Of a stretch of 41,378 bases of DNA, positions 1-8,668 are shown piece by piece. Origin of the DNA: an uncultured Collinsella sp. (GTDB lineage: Bacteria; Actinomycetota; Coriobacteriia; Coriobacteriales; Coriobacteriaceae). Below the pieces are notes generated by a model, which was given only the letters and a program-made list of their open reading frames with translations, was not told the DNA's origin and ran no database searches. The stretch covers positions 1 through 41,378 of the forward strand of contig UREE01000010.1 of assembly GCA_900546825.1 (NCBI GenBank). Direction: 5' to 3'. Every line of letters begins with the position of its first letter. Position 1 is the stretch's first letter. Position numbers and translations under genes: made by a program.

Positions 1-2
1 CC

Positions 3-728
3 ATGGTCGCCTCCTGCAAGCAAGCCGTCAACAATCCAGCCGAAGCCAGCATCGTCATCTGCCAACACGAAGGCGGCATCAAAGGCAAACGACTCATCGA
101 CCAACTCACCAAAGCCGGAGCCGTCAAAGAAACCGTAGCCGACCTCAAAAAAGCCGAAGCGAAACTCAACTTCACCATACAATGCTTCGAACGACGCAAC
201 CGACGCATCGAACCCATGGCCGCACAACAACTCGTGGCCGTACTCGGCGACAAAACCGGCGAACTCGCAGCCATGGCAGGACAACTCTGCTTCGACTTCG
301 ACGACAATCCCATAACATTGGAACGCGTCAACCAATACCTCACAGCAAATCCCCAAGTAGACGGCTTCCGTGTCGCCGACCTCGCACTCTCCGGACGTGC
401 CGCCGACGCCATCATCGCCATGCGCGCCTCAATAGAACAAGGCACCGCGCCAATCGCACTCATCGGAGCGCTCGCCATGAAACTACGCACCATGGCCAAA
501 GCCTCAGCCGTACGCTCCGGCACCATCAGCGAAGCGGAAGCGAAAACCAATTCATGGGTGCTGAAAAACGCCACCAGACAGCTCTCCGGATGGACCTCCG
601 ACGGCATGAGACGATGCATCCAAATGCTCGCATGGGCCGACGAACAAAGCAAAACTAACGGATCGGACCCTGTCTACGCGCTAGAACGATCCATCGAACT
701 GATCAGCAGCAAAGGACGAACCAACTAA
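3..728 (+). CDS. holA: DNA polymerase III delta subunit, 5'-truncated by the window edge
   Basis: This is the C-terminal ~241 residues of the clamp-loader delta subunit, which opens the beta sliding clamp during replication. The reading frame is open to the window edge, so the ATG at 3 is not the real start; full-length HolA is usually about 320 residues. The visible part contains the VADLALSGRAADAI and LIGALAMKLRTM helices typical of the HolA C-terminal collar domain. It is followed one base later by tsaE. Codon use is rich in CAA, AAA, CTC and CGAA-type codons, unlike the genes after 1 kb, and the protein resembles bifidobacterial rather than coriobacterial HolA. I infer that this end of the window is of Bifidobacterium origin. 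Confidence 0.85.
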   Translation: MVASCKQAVNNPAEASIVICQHEGGIKGKRLIDQLTKAGAVKETVADLKKAEAKLNFTIQCFERRNRRIEPMAAQQLVAVLGDKTGELAAMAGQLCFDFDDNPITLERVNQYLTANPQVDGFRVADLALSGRAADAIIAMRASIEQGTAPIALIGALAMKLRTMAKASAVRSGTISEAEAKTNSWVLKNATRQLSGWTSDGMRRCIQMLAWADEQSKTNGSDPVYALERSIELISSKGRTN

Positions 729-729
729 C

Positions 730-993
730 ATGAGCGAGGCAACCATTACTGACGCCAACGAAAACACCAGCGAAGGCACTGCCAAAACCGTCACCGTCGA
801 AGCGACAACCGGCGAAGCCATGCGCGAACTCGGCAAACAAGTCGCACACCTCACCCACGGCGGAGACGTCATACTCCTCTCAGGGCCACTCGGCGCAGGA
901 AAAACCACCTTCGCACAAGGCTTCGGCGCAGGACTCAACATCAGCGAACCCATCGTCTCGCCAACCTTCACCATCGCACGCGAACTCAAAGGC
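730..993 (+). pseudogene. tsaE: tsaE, 3' part lost at a junction: tRNA threonylcarbamoyladenosine ATPase
   Basis: TsaE is the small P-loop ATPase that works with TsaB and TsaD in making t6A37 of tRNAs. About 88 residues are recognisable: an acidic N-terminal extension, then GGDVILLSGPLGAGKTTFAQG with the Walker A loop GPLGAGKTT, and SPTFTIARELKG, the conserved switch segment. After ARELKG the frame stays open only because it reads antisense through the phosphoketolase gene, as far as 3252; that part is not a protein. The missing half would hold the VHVDAYR-type and Walker B regions. It starts one base after the holA stop, as in an operon. The break at ~974-994 is where the Bifidobacterium-like DNA ends. 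Confidence 0.8.
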
Positions 994-3387
994 CTCGGTG
1001 CGGAAGGCCTCCCACTCATCAATCTGCTCTGCAAACTTGTCGGCGTCGACCATGCGCAGCACGTCGGCGGCCAAAGCCCAACGGTCCATGTTGTTCAGGC
1101 GCAGCATGTCGAACGGCGTGGTCGTGGATCCCTTCTCCTCGTAGCCGTGGACGCGGAACGCGTCGTGTCCGGGGCGGTTCCAGATCAGGCGGCGAATCGT
1201 TCCGGCATAGGCGTGGAACGCGAAGAGCACGGGCTTCTCGCCGCAGCCAAACAGCTCAGCCCAGCGCTCGTCGCTGATGGCTTGGTCGTTCTCGCAGACG
1301 TTCTGAATCTTGAGCAGATCGACCACGTTGACGAACCATACCTTGATGCCCAGCTCGCGCAGCATATCGGTTGCAGCCAGAGCCTCGAGCGTCGGCACGT
1401 CGCCACACGTGGCGACCACGACGTCGGCCTCGCCGAGCGAGTCGGCGGTCGATGCCCACTCCCAATTTGCGACGCCCTCGGCGAGCTCGGCCTTTGCCTC
1501 GTCGACCGTCTGGAAGGTCGGGGCGGGCTGCTTGCCGCAGAAGATGGCGTTGACGCAGTCGGTGGACTGGTAGACGCGCTCGGCCACGGCGAGAGCCATG
1601 TTAGCGTCGGCCGGATAGTAAGCGTTCACGATATGCGTGTCGTTGGCCTTGTTGAGCAGCAGGTCGATAAAGCCGGGATCCTGGTGCGAGAAGCCGTTGT
1701 GGTCCTGACGCCAAACATGGCTCGACAGCAAAATGTTGAGGCCGCTGATGGGGGCACGCCACGGAATCTCGCGCTTGGTAGCCTCGAGCCACTTGCAGTG
1801 CTGGTTGACCATGGAGTCGACCACATGGACAAAGCTCTCGTAGGAGCTCCACACGCCGGAGCGGCCGGTGAGCACATAGGCCTCGAGGAAGCCCTCGCAC
1901 TGGTGCTCGGACAGCTGCTCGACAACCTTGCCGGAGCCAGCGAGCAGCTCGTCGTTGGCCTCGTCCTCGTAGAAGCCGGCATCCCACTGCTTCTTGGTCA
2001 CCTTATAAGCGGCCTGCAGGCGGTTGGACGCGGTCTCGTCGGGACCGAAGATGCGGAAGTCGTCCATGTTCTTGGCCAGAACGTCGGCAGTGTACTCACC
2101 AAAGACGCGGGCAGCCTCGGTGGAGCCCCAACCATGGCCCTTCTCGGCGACGGGAATCTCGTAGGCGTGGATATCGGGCAGCTCGAGCTCGCGACGCACC
2201 TTGCCGCCGTTCGCGTTGGGGTTGGCGCCAATACGCAGCTCGCCGGTCGGCATAAAGGCCGTTACCTCGGGGCGCACCTGACCCTCGGGCGTAAAGAGCT
2301 CCTCGGGCTTGTAGGAGCGCAGCCACTCGCGCAGCACGCAGAAGTGCTCGTGAGTGTCCTTGGCGCTTGCCAGCGGCACCTGATGGGCGCGCCAGGAGTC
2401 CTCGGTCTTCTTGCCGTCGATCTGCTTGGGGCAGGTCCAACCCTTGGGCGTACGGAACACAATCATGGGGTAGGCCGGGCGGACCACGGTCTCGCCCGCG
2501 GCAGCCTGGGCCTGCGCGGTGGCCTTGATGTCACAAATCTCGTCAAAGACCTGCTCAAACAGGGCGGCAAAGCGCTCATGGATGCCTGCGTGGCTCTCGT
2601 CGTCAAAGCCGGCGATAAAGAAGTGCGGCTTATAGCCCATACCCTCAAAGAACTTGGTGAGCTCCTCGTCGGACACGCGGGCGAGGATGGTGGGGTTGGC
2701 GATCTTGTAACCGTTGAGGTGCAGGATTGGCAGGACGATGCCGTCGGTTGCCGGGTTCACGAGCTTGTTGGACTGCCAAGAGGTGGCAAGCGGACCGGTC
2801 TCGGACTCACCGTCGCCCACCACGGCCACGGCCAGCAGGCTCGGGTTGTCCATGACGGCGCCGTAGGCGTGGCTGAGCGTGTAGCCGAGCTCGCCGCCCT
2901 CGTGGATGGAACCGGGCGTCTCGGGCGCAAAGTGGCTCGGGATGCCGCCGGGATAGGAGAACTGGCGGAAGAACTTCTGCAGGCCTGCCTCGTCATTGGT
3001 GATGTCGGGGCGAATCTCGCGGTAGGTGCCGTCGAGCAGCGACTGAGCAGTACCGGCGGGGCCACCGTGACCAGGGCCCATCAAGAAGATAGCATTCTGG
3101 TTGTGGTCGGCGATCAGTCGATTGACGTGACCGAGCAGGAAGTTGATGCCGGGCGTGGTGCCCCAGTGGCCAACCAGGCGGTGCTTAACGTCCGGACGAC
3201 CGAAGTCGCGCACCTCACCGGTTTTCTCGTCGACAAAGTCGGGGCGCATTAGCGGGTTAGAGCGAAGGTAGATCTGACCGACGGACAGATAGTTCGATGC
3301 GCGCCAATACAGGTCGACGCCCTCGAGCTCGGAAGCCGGCACCTCGTGGCCCAGCTTTTGCCACGGCGTCCCCAGTGTTTTAGCCAT
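974..3387 (-). CDS. xfp: Xylulose-5-phosphate/fructose-6-phosphate phosphoketolase, last ~20 residues missing
   Basis: ThDP-dependent enzyme that splits xylulose-5-P (and often fructose-6-P) with phosphate into acetyl-P plus glyceraldehyde-3-P or erythrose-4-P; cytosolic, central to sugar fermentation. About 800 residues are intact. Seen in order: HRLVGHWGTTPG, GPGHGGPAGTAQ, SHAYGAVMDNP, the Mg/ThDP motif GDGESETGPLATSWQSNK, RTPKGWTCPKQIDGKK, ISGLNILLSSHVWRQDHNGFSHQDPG and the C-terminal HAYAGTIRRLIWNRPGHD. Homology ends at EWEAFRTEAFEFA, where the family normally has about 20 more residues; the frame then runs antisense over tsaE. The start at 3387 has a good ribosome site (GAAGGGAC). The LacI gene lies directly upstream and two operators cover the promoter. 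Confidence 0.92.
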
Positions 3388-3445
3388 TGTTTATGTCCCT
3401 TCGCTGTGCGGTCACCCTCCAATACGGCAACCTTTCGTTGGGACC

Positions 3446-3491
3446 AGTATATTTGCTAAAACGTTTTATCATGGTGAAAAAACGTTTTACC
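3446..3491 (-). promoter_or_regulatory. xfp promoter with twin LacI-type operators
   Basis: On the minus strand a -10 box TATACT lies at 3451-3446, about 60 bp before the xfp start. A perfect 12-bp palindrome TAAAACGTTTTA occupies 3457-3468 just upstream of it, where the -10/-35 spacer should be. A second site, AAAACGTTTT at 3479-3488 with outer GGT/ACC flanks, is centred exactly 21 bp from the first. The central CG dyad with A/T arms is the standard LacI/GalR/CcpA half-site layout. Position over the core promoter suggests repression, most simply by the LacI protein encoded immediately upstream. A weaker related sequence (TAAACGTGTTTA) lies at 3583-3594, over the stop codon of that gene. Confidence 0.75.
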
Positions 3492-3591
3492 ACCCTTATC
3501 AATCCCATCGATTAGCAAAACGCGACATTCACCTGCGGCGTTGATTGTCACAGGTGCTCCACATTCGGTCTCTGCAAATTGGTAAACGTGT

Positions 3592-4620
3592 TTAGTTGTG
3601 TTTAGTAAGCTCGAGCACGCTGTCCTTAACGATAAGCTCCGGCTCCAGAACGACCTCTTCGGCACGCCTGCCGCCCCTACCGGCAAGACGCTTGGACATG
3701 CAGCCAAAAGCATGCTCCGCAAGGACACCAGGGTCCTGCTCAATCGCGGTCAGTGCCGGCTCAAAGAGAACGTCGGCCGCCGAGTTGTCATAGCTCACCA
3801 CCGAGATATCGCCCGGGATGCTCTTCCCCATCTCGTGCAAGCGCTTGAGCAAACCGAGGGCAATGTTATCCGAGCTTGCGAACACGGCAGTGGCGTCAGT
3901 TGCGAGCACTGCCTCCGAGGCCTCGTATGCGCTCGGAATGTAGTACTCGCTCTCAAACTCCAAACGCGCGTCGATCGGCAGGCCAACCTCGCGCAGCGCG
4001 CGCTCATAGCCGGCAAGTCGCTTGCGACCCGTATTGGAACGGCGGGCATTAACCAGGCAGGCAATACGGCGGTGGCCTTGCTCGATCAGATAGCGGGTGG
4101 CCATATAGCCGCCCATCTCGTGGTCGAACATCACCTTGTCGCACTCGAGCCCCTCAATGGCACGGTCGACCATTACGGCCGGGATGGGCAGGTGGCTGAC
4201 CTCTTCGCGCAGGGCGCGGTCATCGGAGAACTCGTCACCCACCACCAGGAAGACGCCATCAACGCCGCGCGTCACCAGCTGGCGCAGCAGCTCCAGATCG
4301 TCATCGGCGCTTCCGCCCGAGCTGGTAATGAAGAGCGCATAGCCGTCCTCGCGGCAGCGCTTTTCCAGGCTACCGGCGAGCGAGGCAAAAAAGCGGCTCT
4401 CGATGTTAGGGACGATAAGGCCCAGCGTGCGCGACTCGCGCATGACCAGGCTGCGCGCAATCTGGTTGGGAACATAGTGGTTGCGCGCCGCGACCTCTTT
4501 GATGAGCTTGCGGTTTTCTTCCGAGATGCGACAGGGCCGATTATTGAGAACAAGCGAGACCGACGAGGGGGAAAGCCCCACCTCCTGGGCGATCTGCTTG
4601 AGGGTGACTTTGTTGGCCAT
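3592..4620 (-). CDS. LacI-family transcriptional regulator, probably of xfp
   Basis: A 342-residue regulator. Residues 5-25, VTLKQIAQEVGLSPSSVSLVL, form the LacI helix-turn-helix, followed by the hinge NHYVPNQIARSLV. Residues ~65-340 are the periplasmic-binding-protein-like effector domain: TLGLIVPNIESRFFASL, RGVDGVFLVVGDE, and the GLPIDARLEFE and VFASSDNIALGLL segments. The start ATG at 4620 has a strong ribosome site (GGAAGGAGCG). The gene is followed on the same strand by xfp after a 204-bp gap that carries palindromic operators, so a local role on phosphoketolase is likely. The effector sugar cannot be told from the sequence. Confidence 0.9.
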   Translation of the reverse strand: MANKVTLKQIAQEVGLSPSSVSLVLNNRPCRISEENRKLIKEVAARNHYVPNQIARSLVMRESRTLGLIVPNIESRFFASLAGSLEKRCREDGYALFITSSGGSADDDLELLRQLVTRGVDGVFLVVGDEFSDDRALREEVSHLPIPAVMVDRAIEGLECDKVMFDHEMGGYMATRYLIEQGHRRIACLVNARRSNTGRKRLAGYERALREVGLPIDARLEFESEYYIPSAYEASEAVLATDATAVFASSDNIALGLLKRLHEMGKSIPGDISVVSYDNSAADVLFEPALTAIEQDPGVLAEHAFGCMSKRLAGRGGRRAEEVVLEPELIVKDSVLELTKHN

Positions 4621-4803
4621 CTCGCTCCTTCCGGGTTTACGCGCAATCTCTTGAAAGTATAGCGACTACCCCTCTACCTCGGTGATAAACACTTTACCAA
4701 TCCGGTGGACGGCTGTTTTATCGCCGCCAGCGCACCAAATCCGTCCGGGTGGGGTATATTGCAATCGATTGATGACAACGACCACCAAAAGGCGGATATT
4801 CGT

Positions 4804-5766
4804 ATGCACGAGAACGATTTTTTTAACGAGGACCTGCTGTGCGCGCTCGCTGGCGTTGCCGGCGAGGACAACGTGCTGATGAGCGAGCCCATGCGCGAGC
4901 ACACCACGTTTAAGATCGGCGGTCCGGCCGACGTCTTTGTCACGCCCGATACTGAGCAGGGCCTCGTCGCCACGCTCGATACCTGCTATCGCTGCAATCT
5001 ACCACTCACCATCGTGGGCAACGGCTCCGACTTGCTCGTCGGCGACAAGGGCATCCGCGGCGTCGTCGTAGCGCTGGGCGAGGGCCTCTCCGACATTACG
5101 GTCGACGGCACGCACGTCACGGCGGCAGCCGGCGCCTTGCTTTCCGATGTCGCAGCCGCGGCAGCCGAGGCCGGCCTTACCGGCATGGAGCCCATCTCGG
5201 GCATTCCCGGATCGGTCGGCGGTGCCTGCTACATGAACGCCGGAGCATACGGCGCTTGCATGGCCGATGTGCTGGAGTCCGTGCGCGTCTACAAGCCCGC
5301 CCGCATGCTCGACGACGGCACCCGCGGTAGCGGCAGCATTATTGAGTTCGATGTCGATGAGCTCAACCTGGGCTATCGCAAGAGCCGCATTGCCGACGAC
5401 GGTTTCGTCGTGCTTTCGGCCACTTTCAATCTCGCCCCGGGCAACGCCGCGATGATCAAGGCCGACATGGACGACTACCGCCAGCGCCGCGAGGACAAGC
5501 AGCCGCTCGACATGCCGAGTGCCGGCTCCACCTTCAAGCGCCCCGAGGGCTACTTTGCCGGCAAGCTCATCATGGACGCCGGCCTGCGAGGACACGCCAT
5601 CGGCGGCGCGCAGGTGAGCGAAAAGCACTGCGGCTTCATCGTCAACGCCGACCACGCCACCGCCGCCGATGTCGACGAACTCATCCGCCACATCCAAACA
5701 ACCGTCAAAGACCAATTCGACGTAGACCTCGAACCCGAAGTCCACCGAGTCGGCGAATTCCTCTAA
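4804..5766 (+). CDS. murB: UDP-N-acetylenolpyruvoylglucosamine reductase
   Basis: MurB reduces UDP-GlcNAc-enolpyruvate to UDP-MurNAc with NADPH and FAD, the second committed step of peptidoglycan synthesis in the cytosol. The 320-residue protein shows TTFKIGGPADVFV, the FAD-binding TIVGNGSDLLVGDKGI, GMEPISGIPGSVGGACYMNAG, the NLGYRKSRI tyrosine segment, the catalytic serine region SAGSTFKRPEGYFAG and the terminal glutamate in LEPEVHRVGEF. The frame is open further upstream to 4705, but the start at 4804 fits family length and lies ~50 bp after a TATATT -10 box (4749-4754). The ribosome site (AAAAGGCGG) is only fair. It is divergent from the LacI gene and ends in a clear terminator. Confidence 0.93.
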   Translation: MHENDFFNEDLLCALAGVAGEDNVLMSEPMREHTTFKIGGPADVFVTPDTEQGLVATLDTCYRCNLPLTIVGNGSDLLVGDKGIRGVVVALGEGLSDITVDGTHVTAAAGALLSDVAAAAAEAGLTGMEPISGIPGSVGGACYMNAGAYGACMADVLESVRVYKPARMLDDGTRGSGSIIEFDVDELNLGYRKSRIADDGFVVLSATFNLAPGNAAMIKADMDDYRQRREDKQPLDMPSAGSTFKRPEGYFAGKLIMDAGLRGHAIGGAQVSEKHCGFIVNADHATAADVDELIRHIQTTVKDQFDVDLEPEVHRVGEFL

Positions 5767-5770
5767 AAAA

Positions 5771-5802
5771 GAAGGCCCCGAAAGGGGCCTTCACTTTCTT
5801 TT
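5771..5802 (+). terminator. Rho-independent terminator of murB
   Basis: A perfect 9-bp stem, GAAGGCCCC / GGGGCCTTC, with a GAAA tetraloop, followed by ACTTTCTTTT. It begins 5 bp after the murB stop. Confidence 0.93.
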
Positions 5803-5844
5803 ATTCAGACAACCAATCCGGTGCGTAGCGCCCCGAACCCGAGA

Positions 5845-5980
5845 GGGCCGCGTGCCCGCCCGCATTATATTTGATTGATCGCGAGTTCCGCACGCAAAGA
5901 AGGCCACTTAATGTGGCCTTCGTCTTGCGCAGGACTGCCCGAGCAGGCAATCAAATATATTGCGGGCGGGCACGCGGCCC
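5845..5980. repeat. 33-bp inverted repeat enclosing a terminator hairpin
   Basis: Arms at 5845-5877 and 5948-5980 match at 32 of 33 positions when one is reverse-complemented; each reads from a GGGCCGCGTGCCCGCC end inwards to an ATATTTGATTG end. The 70-bp centre carries a separate hairpin at 5899-5921. The element sits between two convergent genes (murB and the secreted hydrolase). It could be a small non-autonomous mobile element or an extended bidirectional terminator. Confidence 0.85.
5895..5925 (-). terminator. Terminator of the secreted hydrolase gene
   Basis: A 9-bp stem, GAAGGCCAC / GTGGCCTTC (5899-5907, 5913-5921), with a 5-base loop. On the minus strand it is followed by TTTGCG. It lies ~65 bp after the stop of the gene ending at 5989 and inside the large inverted repeat. 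Confidence 0.7.
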
Positions 5981-5988
5981 AGTCGGCT

Positions 5989-7194
5989 TTACGACAGCGC
6001 AATACCGCCAAGCCAGCCCCAACGCACGCCAGAGCCAGTACCATAAAAGCTAATGAACGAATCAAGCGACTTAGACGTAATGGCGCCCTCGTTGCTCATT
6101 ACGATGCCGCCGCCAACGTAGATACCCACATGACCGTAGATAAGGCCCGGAGCACCCGTGCCGCTGTGCGAGGAATCAGCCACGATCATGCCCACCTGCA
6201 GCGCCGAGCGGTCGGAGCTATAGCACCAGGCGTTGAACATGTCACACGCGTTGCCGCCAAAATAGCCCACGCCGGCATTGCGGAAGACATTGGTAACCCA
6301 CGCCGCGCACCAGTTCTGACCCGGCGAAGGCGTGGAGTAGCACGCGTTGACGACGGCCTGCTGCTTGCCCGAGCCGGCATTCTGCTGCGGAGTTCCGGGC
6401 GCATACGATCCACCGCCCGAGCTCGAACCACCCGAGTAGGAATTGTTCTTGTTCGCGGCGGCCGCGGCAGCGGCGGCCTTCCTAGAGGCCTCCTCGGCCT
6501 GGGCGGCAGCGAGAATCTCGGAATCGCGCTGAGCCATGAGCTCCTTGACGTCGTCGGAAAGACCGTTCAGCACGGTCTGGACTTCTTGCTGCTTGGCCTG
6601 CATATCCTGCATCTGAGCCGTCTGCTGGTCCTTGAGTTTCTCCAGGTTGGCCTTTTGTGCTTCGAGCTCGGTCTTCTGCGCGTCGAGCTCAGCCTGAATC
6701 GTCTGGATATCCTCGATGGCATCGCGGTCGCTCTTGTTGATCTTCTCAACGTAATGCGCGTTGGCGACGAGTTCCTCAAACGAGCCAGAGGCCAGCAGCA
6801 GCGACAGGATGTTCGTACCGCCGGACTTGTAGCTGGCGGCCACGCGATCGGAAAGGTCGTTGCGCTTCTTCTTGAGCTCGGCCTTCTTTTCATCGATCTG
6901 GGCCTGCGTGTCGTCAATCTTGCCCTGGACATTCTCGATGTCGTTGAGGGTCTGGGCATTCTTGTTGGCCAGCGCCGCATACTCATTTGCGATGCTGTCG
7001 AGCTGGGCCTGAACCTCGTCGAGTTGGGCCTGGGCGGCATTCAATTTATCGGTGGTTTCTTTGGAAGCCTCCGCCGCATGGGCGCGAGTGGGCAGGCCAA
7101 AAAGAACTGCCGCAGAAGCGGCGCCGAACAGGGCCTTAAGGGCAGTGCGGCGCGAGAGCTCCTGGGAAAGGATGGAATCGCTGTTTGGTGACAT
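5989..7194 (-). CDS. Secreted coiled-coil peptidoglycan hydrolase (NlpC/P60- or CHAP-like)
   Basis: A 401-residue exported protein. Residues 15-41 form a signal sequence that starts with a twin arginine, SRRTALKALFG, and ends in THAHA-like PTRAHAA, so Tat export is possible. Residues ~45-245 are a long Gln/Ala/Glu-rich coiled coil of the PcsB/CwlO N-terminal type, with the ILSLLLASGSFEELV segment seen in that family. A Gly/Ser-rich linker follows (SYSGGSSSGGGSYAPG). The C-terminal ~120 residues are a cysteine peptidase fold with catalytic Cys in QNWCAAWVTNVF and His in YGHVGIYVGGG. It probably cuts peptide cross-links during cell separation. Start at 7194, ribosome site GGAG. Which of the two papain-like families it belongs to is uncertain. 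Confidence 0.85.
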   Translation of the reverse strand: MSPNSDSILSQELSRRTALKALFGAASAAVLFGLPTRAHAAEASKETTDKLNAAQAQLDEVQAQLDSIANEYAALANKNAQTLNDIENVQGKIDDTQAQIDEKKAELKKKRNDLSDRVAASYKSGGTNILSLLLASGSFEELVANAHYVEKINKSDRDAIEDIQTIQAELDAQKTELEAQKANLEKLKDQQTAQMQDMQAKQQEVQTVLNGLSDDVKELMAQRDSEILAAAQAEEASRKAAAAAAAANKNNSYSGGSSSGGGSYAPGTPQQNAGSGKQQAVVNACYSTPSPGQNWCAAWVTNVFRNAGVGYFGGNACDMFNAWCYSSDRSALQVGMIVADSSHSGTGAPGLIYGHVGIYVGGGIVMSNEGAITSKSLDSFISFYGTGSGVRWGWLGGIALS

Positions 7195-7257
7195 ATGTAC
7201 TCCGTTACATGCTTATTTATATGTCGCTCAACTCATACATATTAGCGTACATATGGC
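7193..7257 (-). promoter_or_regulatory. Upstream region of the secreted hydrolase with an inverted repeat
   Basis: CATATGTAC at 7193-7201 overlaps the start codon and is mirrored by GTACATATG at 7249-7257, with AT-rich DNA between (ATATAAATAAG on the minus strand), where a promoter would be expected. The 9-bp arms could be a regulator site. No regulator is identified. Confidence 0.4.
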
Positions 7258-7417
7258 GCGTCCCAACGATTTCCACGAACGGCAGGAAACTACAAGGTCG
7301 GCGGCTCGTAAGCAATTGTCAAATTTGAGGTAACAATTGAGCAAGCTCTTATATGAGTACGTTAACATAATCCTCTGCTTTTCCTACAGTGCACCATTTG
7401 GGCGTCCCCGCCTGCGC

Positions 7418-7456
7418 TATACTCCCCTCTAGAAGTGTTCCTGATTCGATAGGAGA
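7418..7456 (+). promoter_or_regulatory. galE -10 box and ribosome binding site
   Basis: TATACT at 7418-7423 lies ~38 bp before the galE start. AGGAG at 7451-7455 is spaced well for the ATG at 7461 and argues against the longer open frame that begins at 7389. Confidence 0.6.
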
Positions 7457-7460
7457 CTAC

Positions 7461-8522
7461 ATGCCCAAAGCACTCGACCCCAAAGACACCTGCGTCCTCG
7501 TTACCGGTGGCGCCGGCTTTATCGGCTCGCACACCGTCGTTCAGCTGCTCGAGGGTGGCTACCAGGTCGTCATCGTCGATGATCTCTCCAACTCCAGCGC
7601 CGTCGCCGTCGACCGCGTCAAGACCATCGTGGGCGACGAAGCCGCCAAGAACCTCACCTTCTACAAGGCCAACGTGCTCGACCGCGATGCGATGAACAAG
7701 ATCTTCGATACCCATCAGATCGACCGTGTCATCCACTTTGCCGGCTTTAAGGCCGTCGGCGAGTCGGTGAGCAAGCCCGTCGAGTACTACCACAACAACA
7801 TCGAGAACACCCTGGTGCTCATCGACGTCATGCGCAACCATGGCTGCAAGTCCATCATCTTCTCGAGCTCCTCGACCGTCTACGGCGACCCGGACAACCC
7901 GCCCGTCACCGAGGAAGACCCCAAGAAGCCCGCAACCAACCCCTATGGCTGGACCAAGTGGATGATCGAGCAGATCCTTATGGACGTCCACACCGCCGAC
8001 CCCGAGTGGGACGTCGTGCTGCTCCGTTACTTCAACCCCATCGGCGCTCATCCGTCGGGCCTGATCGGCGAGGACCCCAAGGGCATCCCCAACAACCTGG
8101 TGCCCTATGTCGCCCAGGTCGCCGTGGGCAAGCTCGAGGCCGTTCAGGTCTATGGCAACGACTACCCCACCCCCGACGGCACCGGCGTGCGCGACTACAT
8201 CCACGTGTGCGATCTGGCCTCTGGTCACGTTGCCGCCCTTAACTGGATGAACGGCAAAACCGGCGTCGAGATCTTTAACCTGGGCACCGGCACCGGCACC
8301 TCGGTACTCGAGGTCGTCGCCGCCTTCTCCAAGGCTTGTGGCAAGGAGCTGCCCTACGTGATCCGCGAGCGCCGCGCCGGCGATATCGCCGCCAACTGGT
8401 GCGATGCCTCCAAGGCCGAACGCATGATGGGCTGGAAGGCCCAGTACGACATCGCGGACATGTGCCGCGACAGCTGGAATTGGCAGAGCCATAACCCCAA
8501 CGGCTTCGCCGACGCCGAGTAG
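7461..8522 (+). CDS. galE: UDP-glucose 4-epimerase
   Basis: GalE interconverts UDP-glucose and UDP-galactose through an NAD-bound keto intermediate; needed for the Leloir pathway and for galactose in surface glycans. The 353-residue protein is a short-chain dehydrogenase: NAD-binding VLVTGGAGFIGSH at residues 12-24, VIHFAGFKAVGESV, SSSSTVYGDP, and the catalytic YGWTKWMIEQ (Tyr-x3-Lys near residue 160), then RYFNPIGAHPSGLIGEDP and GTGVRDYIHVCDLASGH. The start at 7461 is set by the AGGAG site. It stands alone between the hydrolase gene and the accessory island. Confidence 0.95.
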   Translation: MPKALDPKDTCVLVTGGAGFIGSHTVVQLLEGGYQVVIVDDLSNSSAVAVDRVKTIVGDEAAKNLTFYKANVLDRDAMNKIFDTHQIDRVIHFAGFKAVGESVSKPVEYYHNNIENTLVLIDVMRNHGCKSIIFSSSSTVYGDPDNPPVTEEDPKKPATNPYGWTKWMIEQILMDVHTADPEWDVVLLRYFNPIGAHPSGLIGEDPKGIPNNLVPYVAQVAVGKLEAVQVYGNDYPTPDGTGVRDYIHVCDLASGHVAALNWMNGKTGVEIFNLGTGTGTSVLEVVAAFSKACGKELPYVIRERRAGDIAANWCDASKAERMMGWKAQYDIADMCRDSWNWQSHNPNGFADAE

Positions 8523-8531
8523 CCACTCCCC

Positions 8532-8569
8532 CGTGCTAGGTTTTGTGGCATGCCTCAAAACCTAGCACG
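8532..8569. repeat. Palindromic extragenic element A
   Basis: A perfect 13-bp inverted repeat, CGTGCTAGGTTTT (8532-8544) and its complement (8557-8569), around a 12-base loop that itself contains the palindrome GGCATGCC. It lies 10 bp after the galE stop. A T-run follows the arm rather than the hairpin, so it is not a standard terminator. Confidence 0.75.
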
Positions 8570-8602
8570 CGACATGCTCGGCACATGCCGCTTCCTGCAT
8601 GG

Positions 8603-8633
8603 GTAGATTTCTAGACATGTCCCAAAAATCTAC
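8603..8633. repeat. Palindromic extragenic element B
   Basis: An 8-bp inverted repeat GTAGATTT / AAATCTAC around a 15-base loop containing ACATGT. It has the same plan as element A: outer arms, T-run / A-run, and a central palindrome around CATG. The two probably belong to one repeat family. Confidence 0.6.
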
Positions 8634-8635
8634 TG

Positions 8636-8668
8636 GCCCCGGCCTCCAATGTGAGGTCGGGGCTTTTT
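8636..8668. terminator. Terminator-like hairpin after galE
   Basis: GCCCCGGCCTCC, loop AATGT, GAGGTCGGGGC then TTTTT on the plus strand. It is correctly oriented to end the galE transcript and also marks the point where the IS3 orfA remnant begins. Confidence 0.8.

Noticed and set aside
993..3252. Long plus-strand frame continuing from tsaE through the xfp region
   Set aside because: It is antisense to a strongly conserved phosphoketolase and arises from the junction; no homology past ARELKG.
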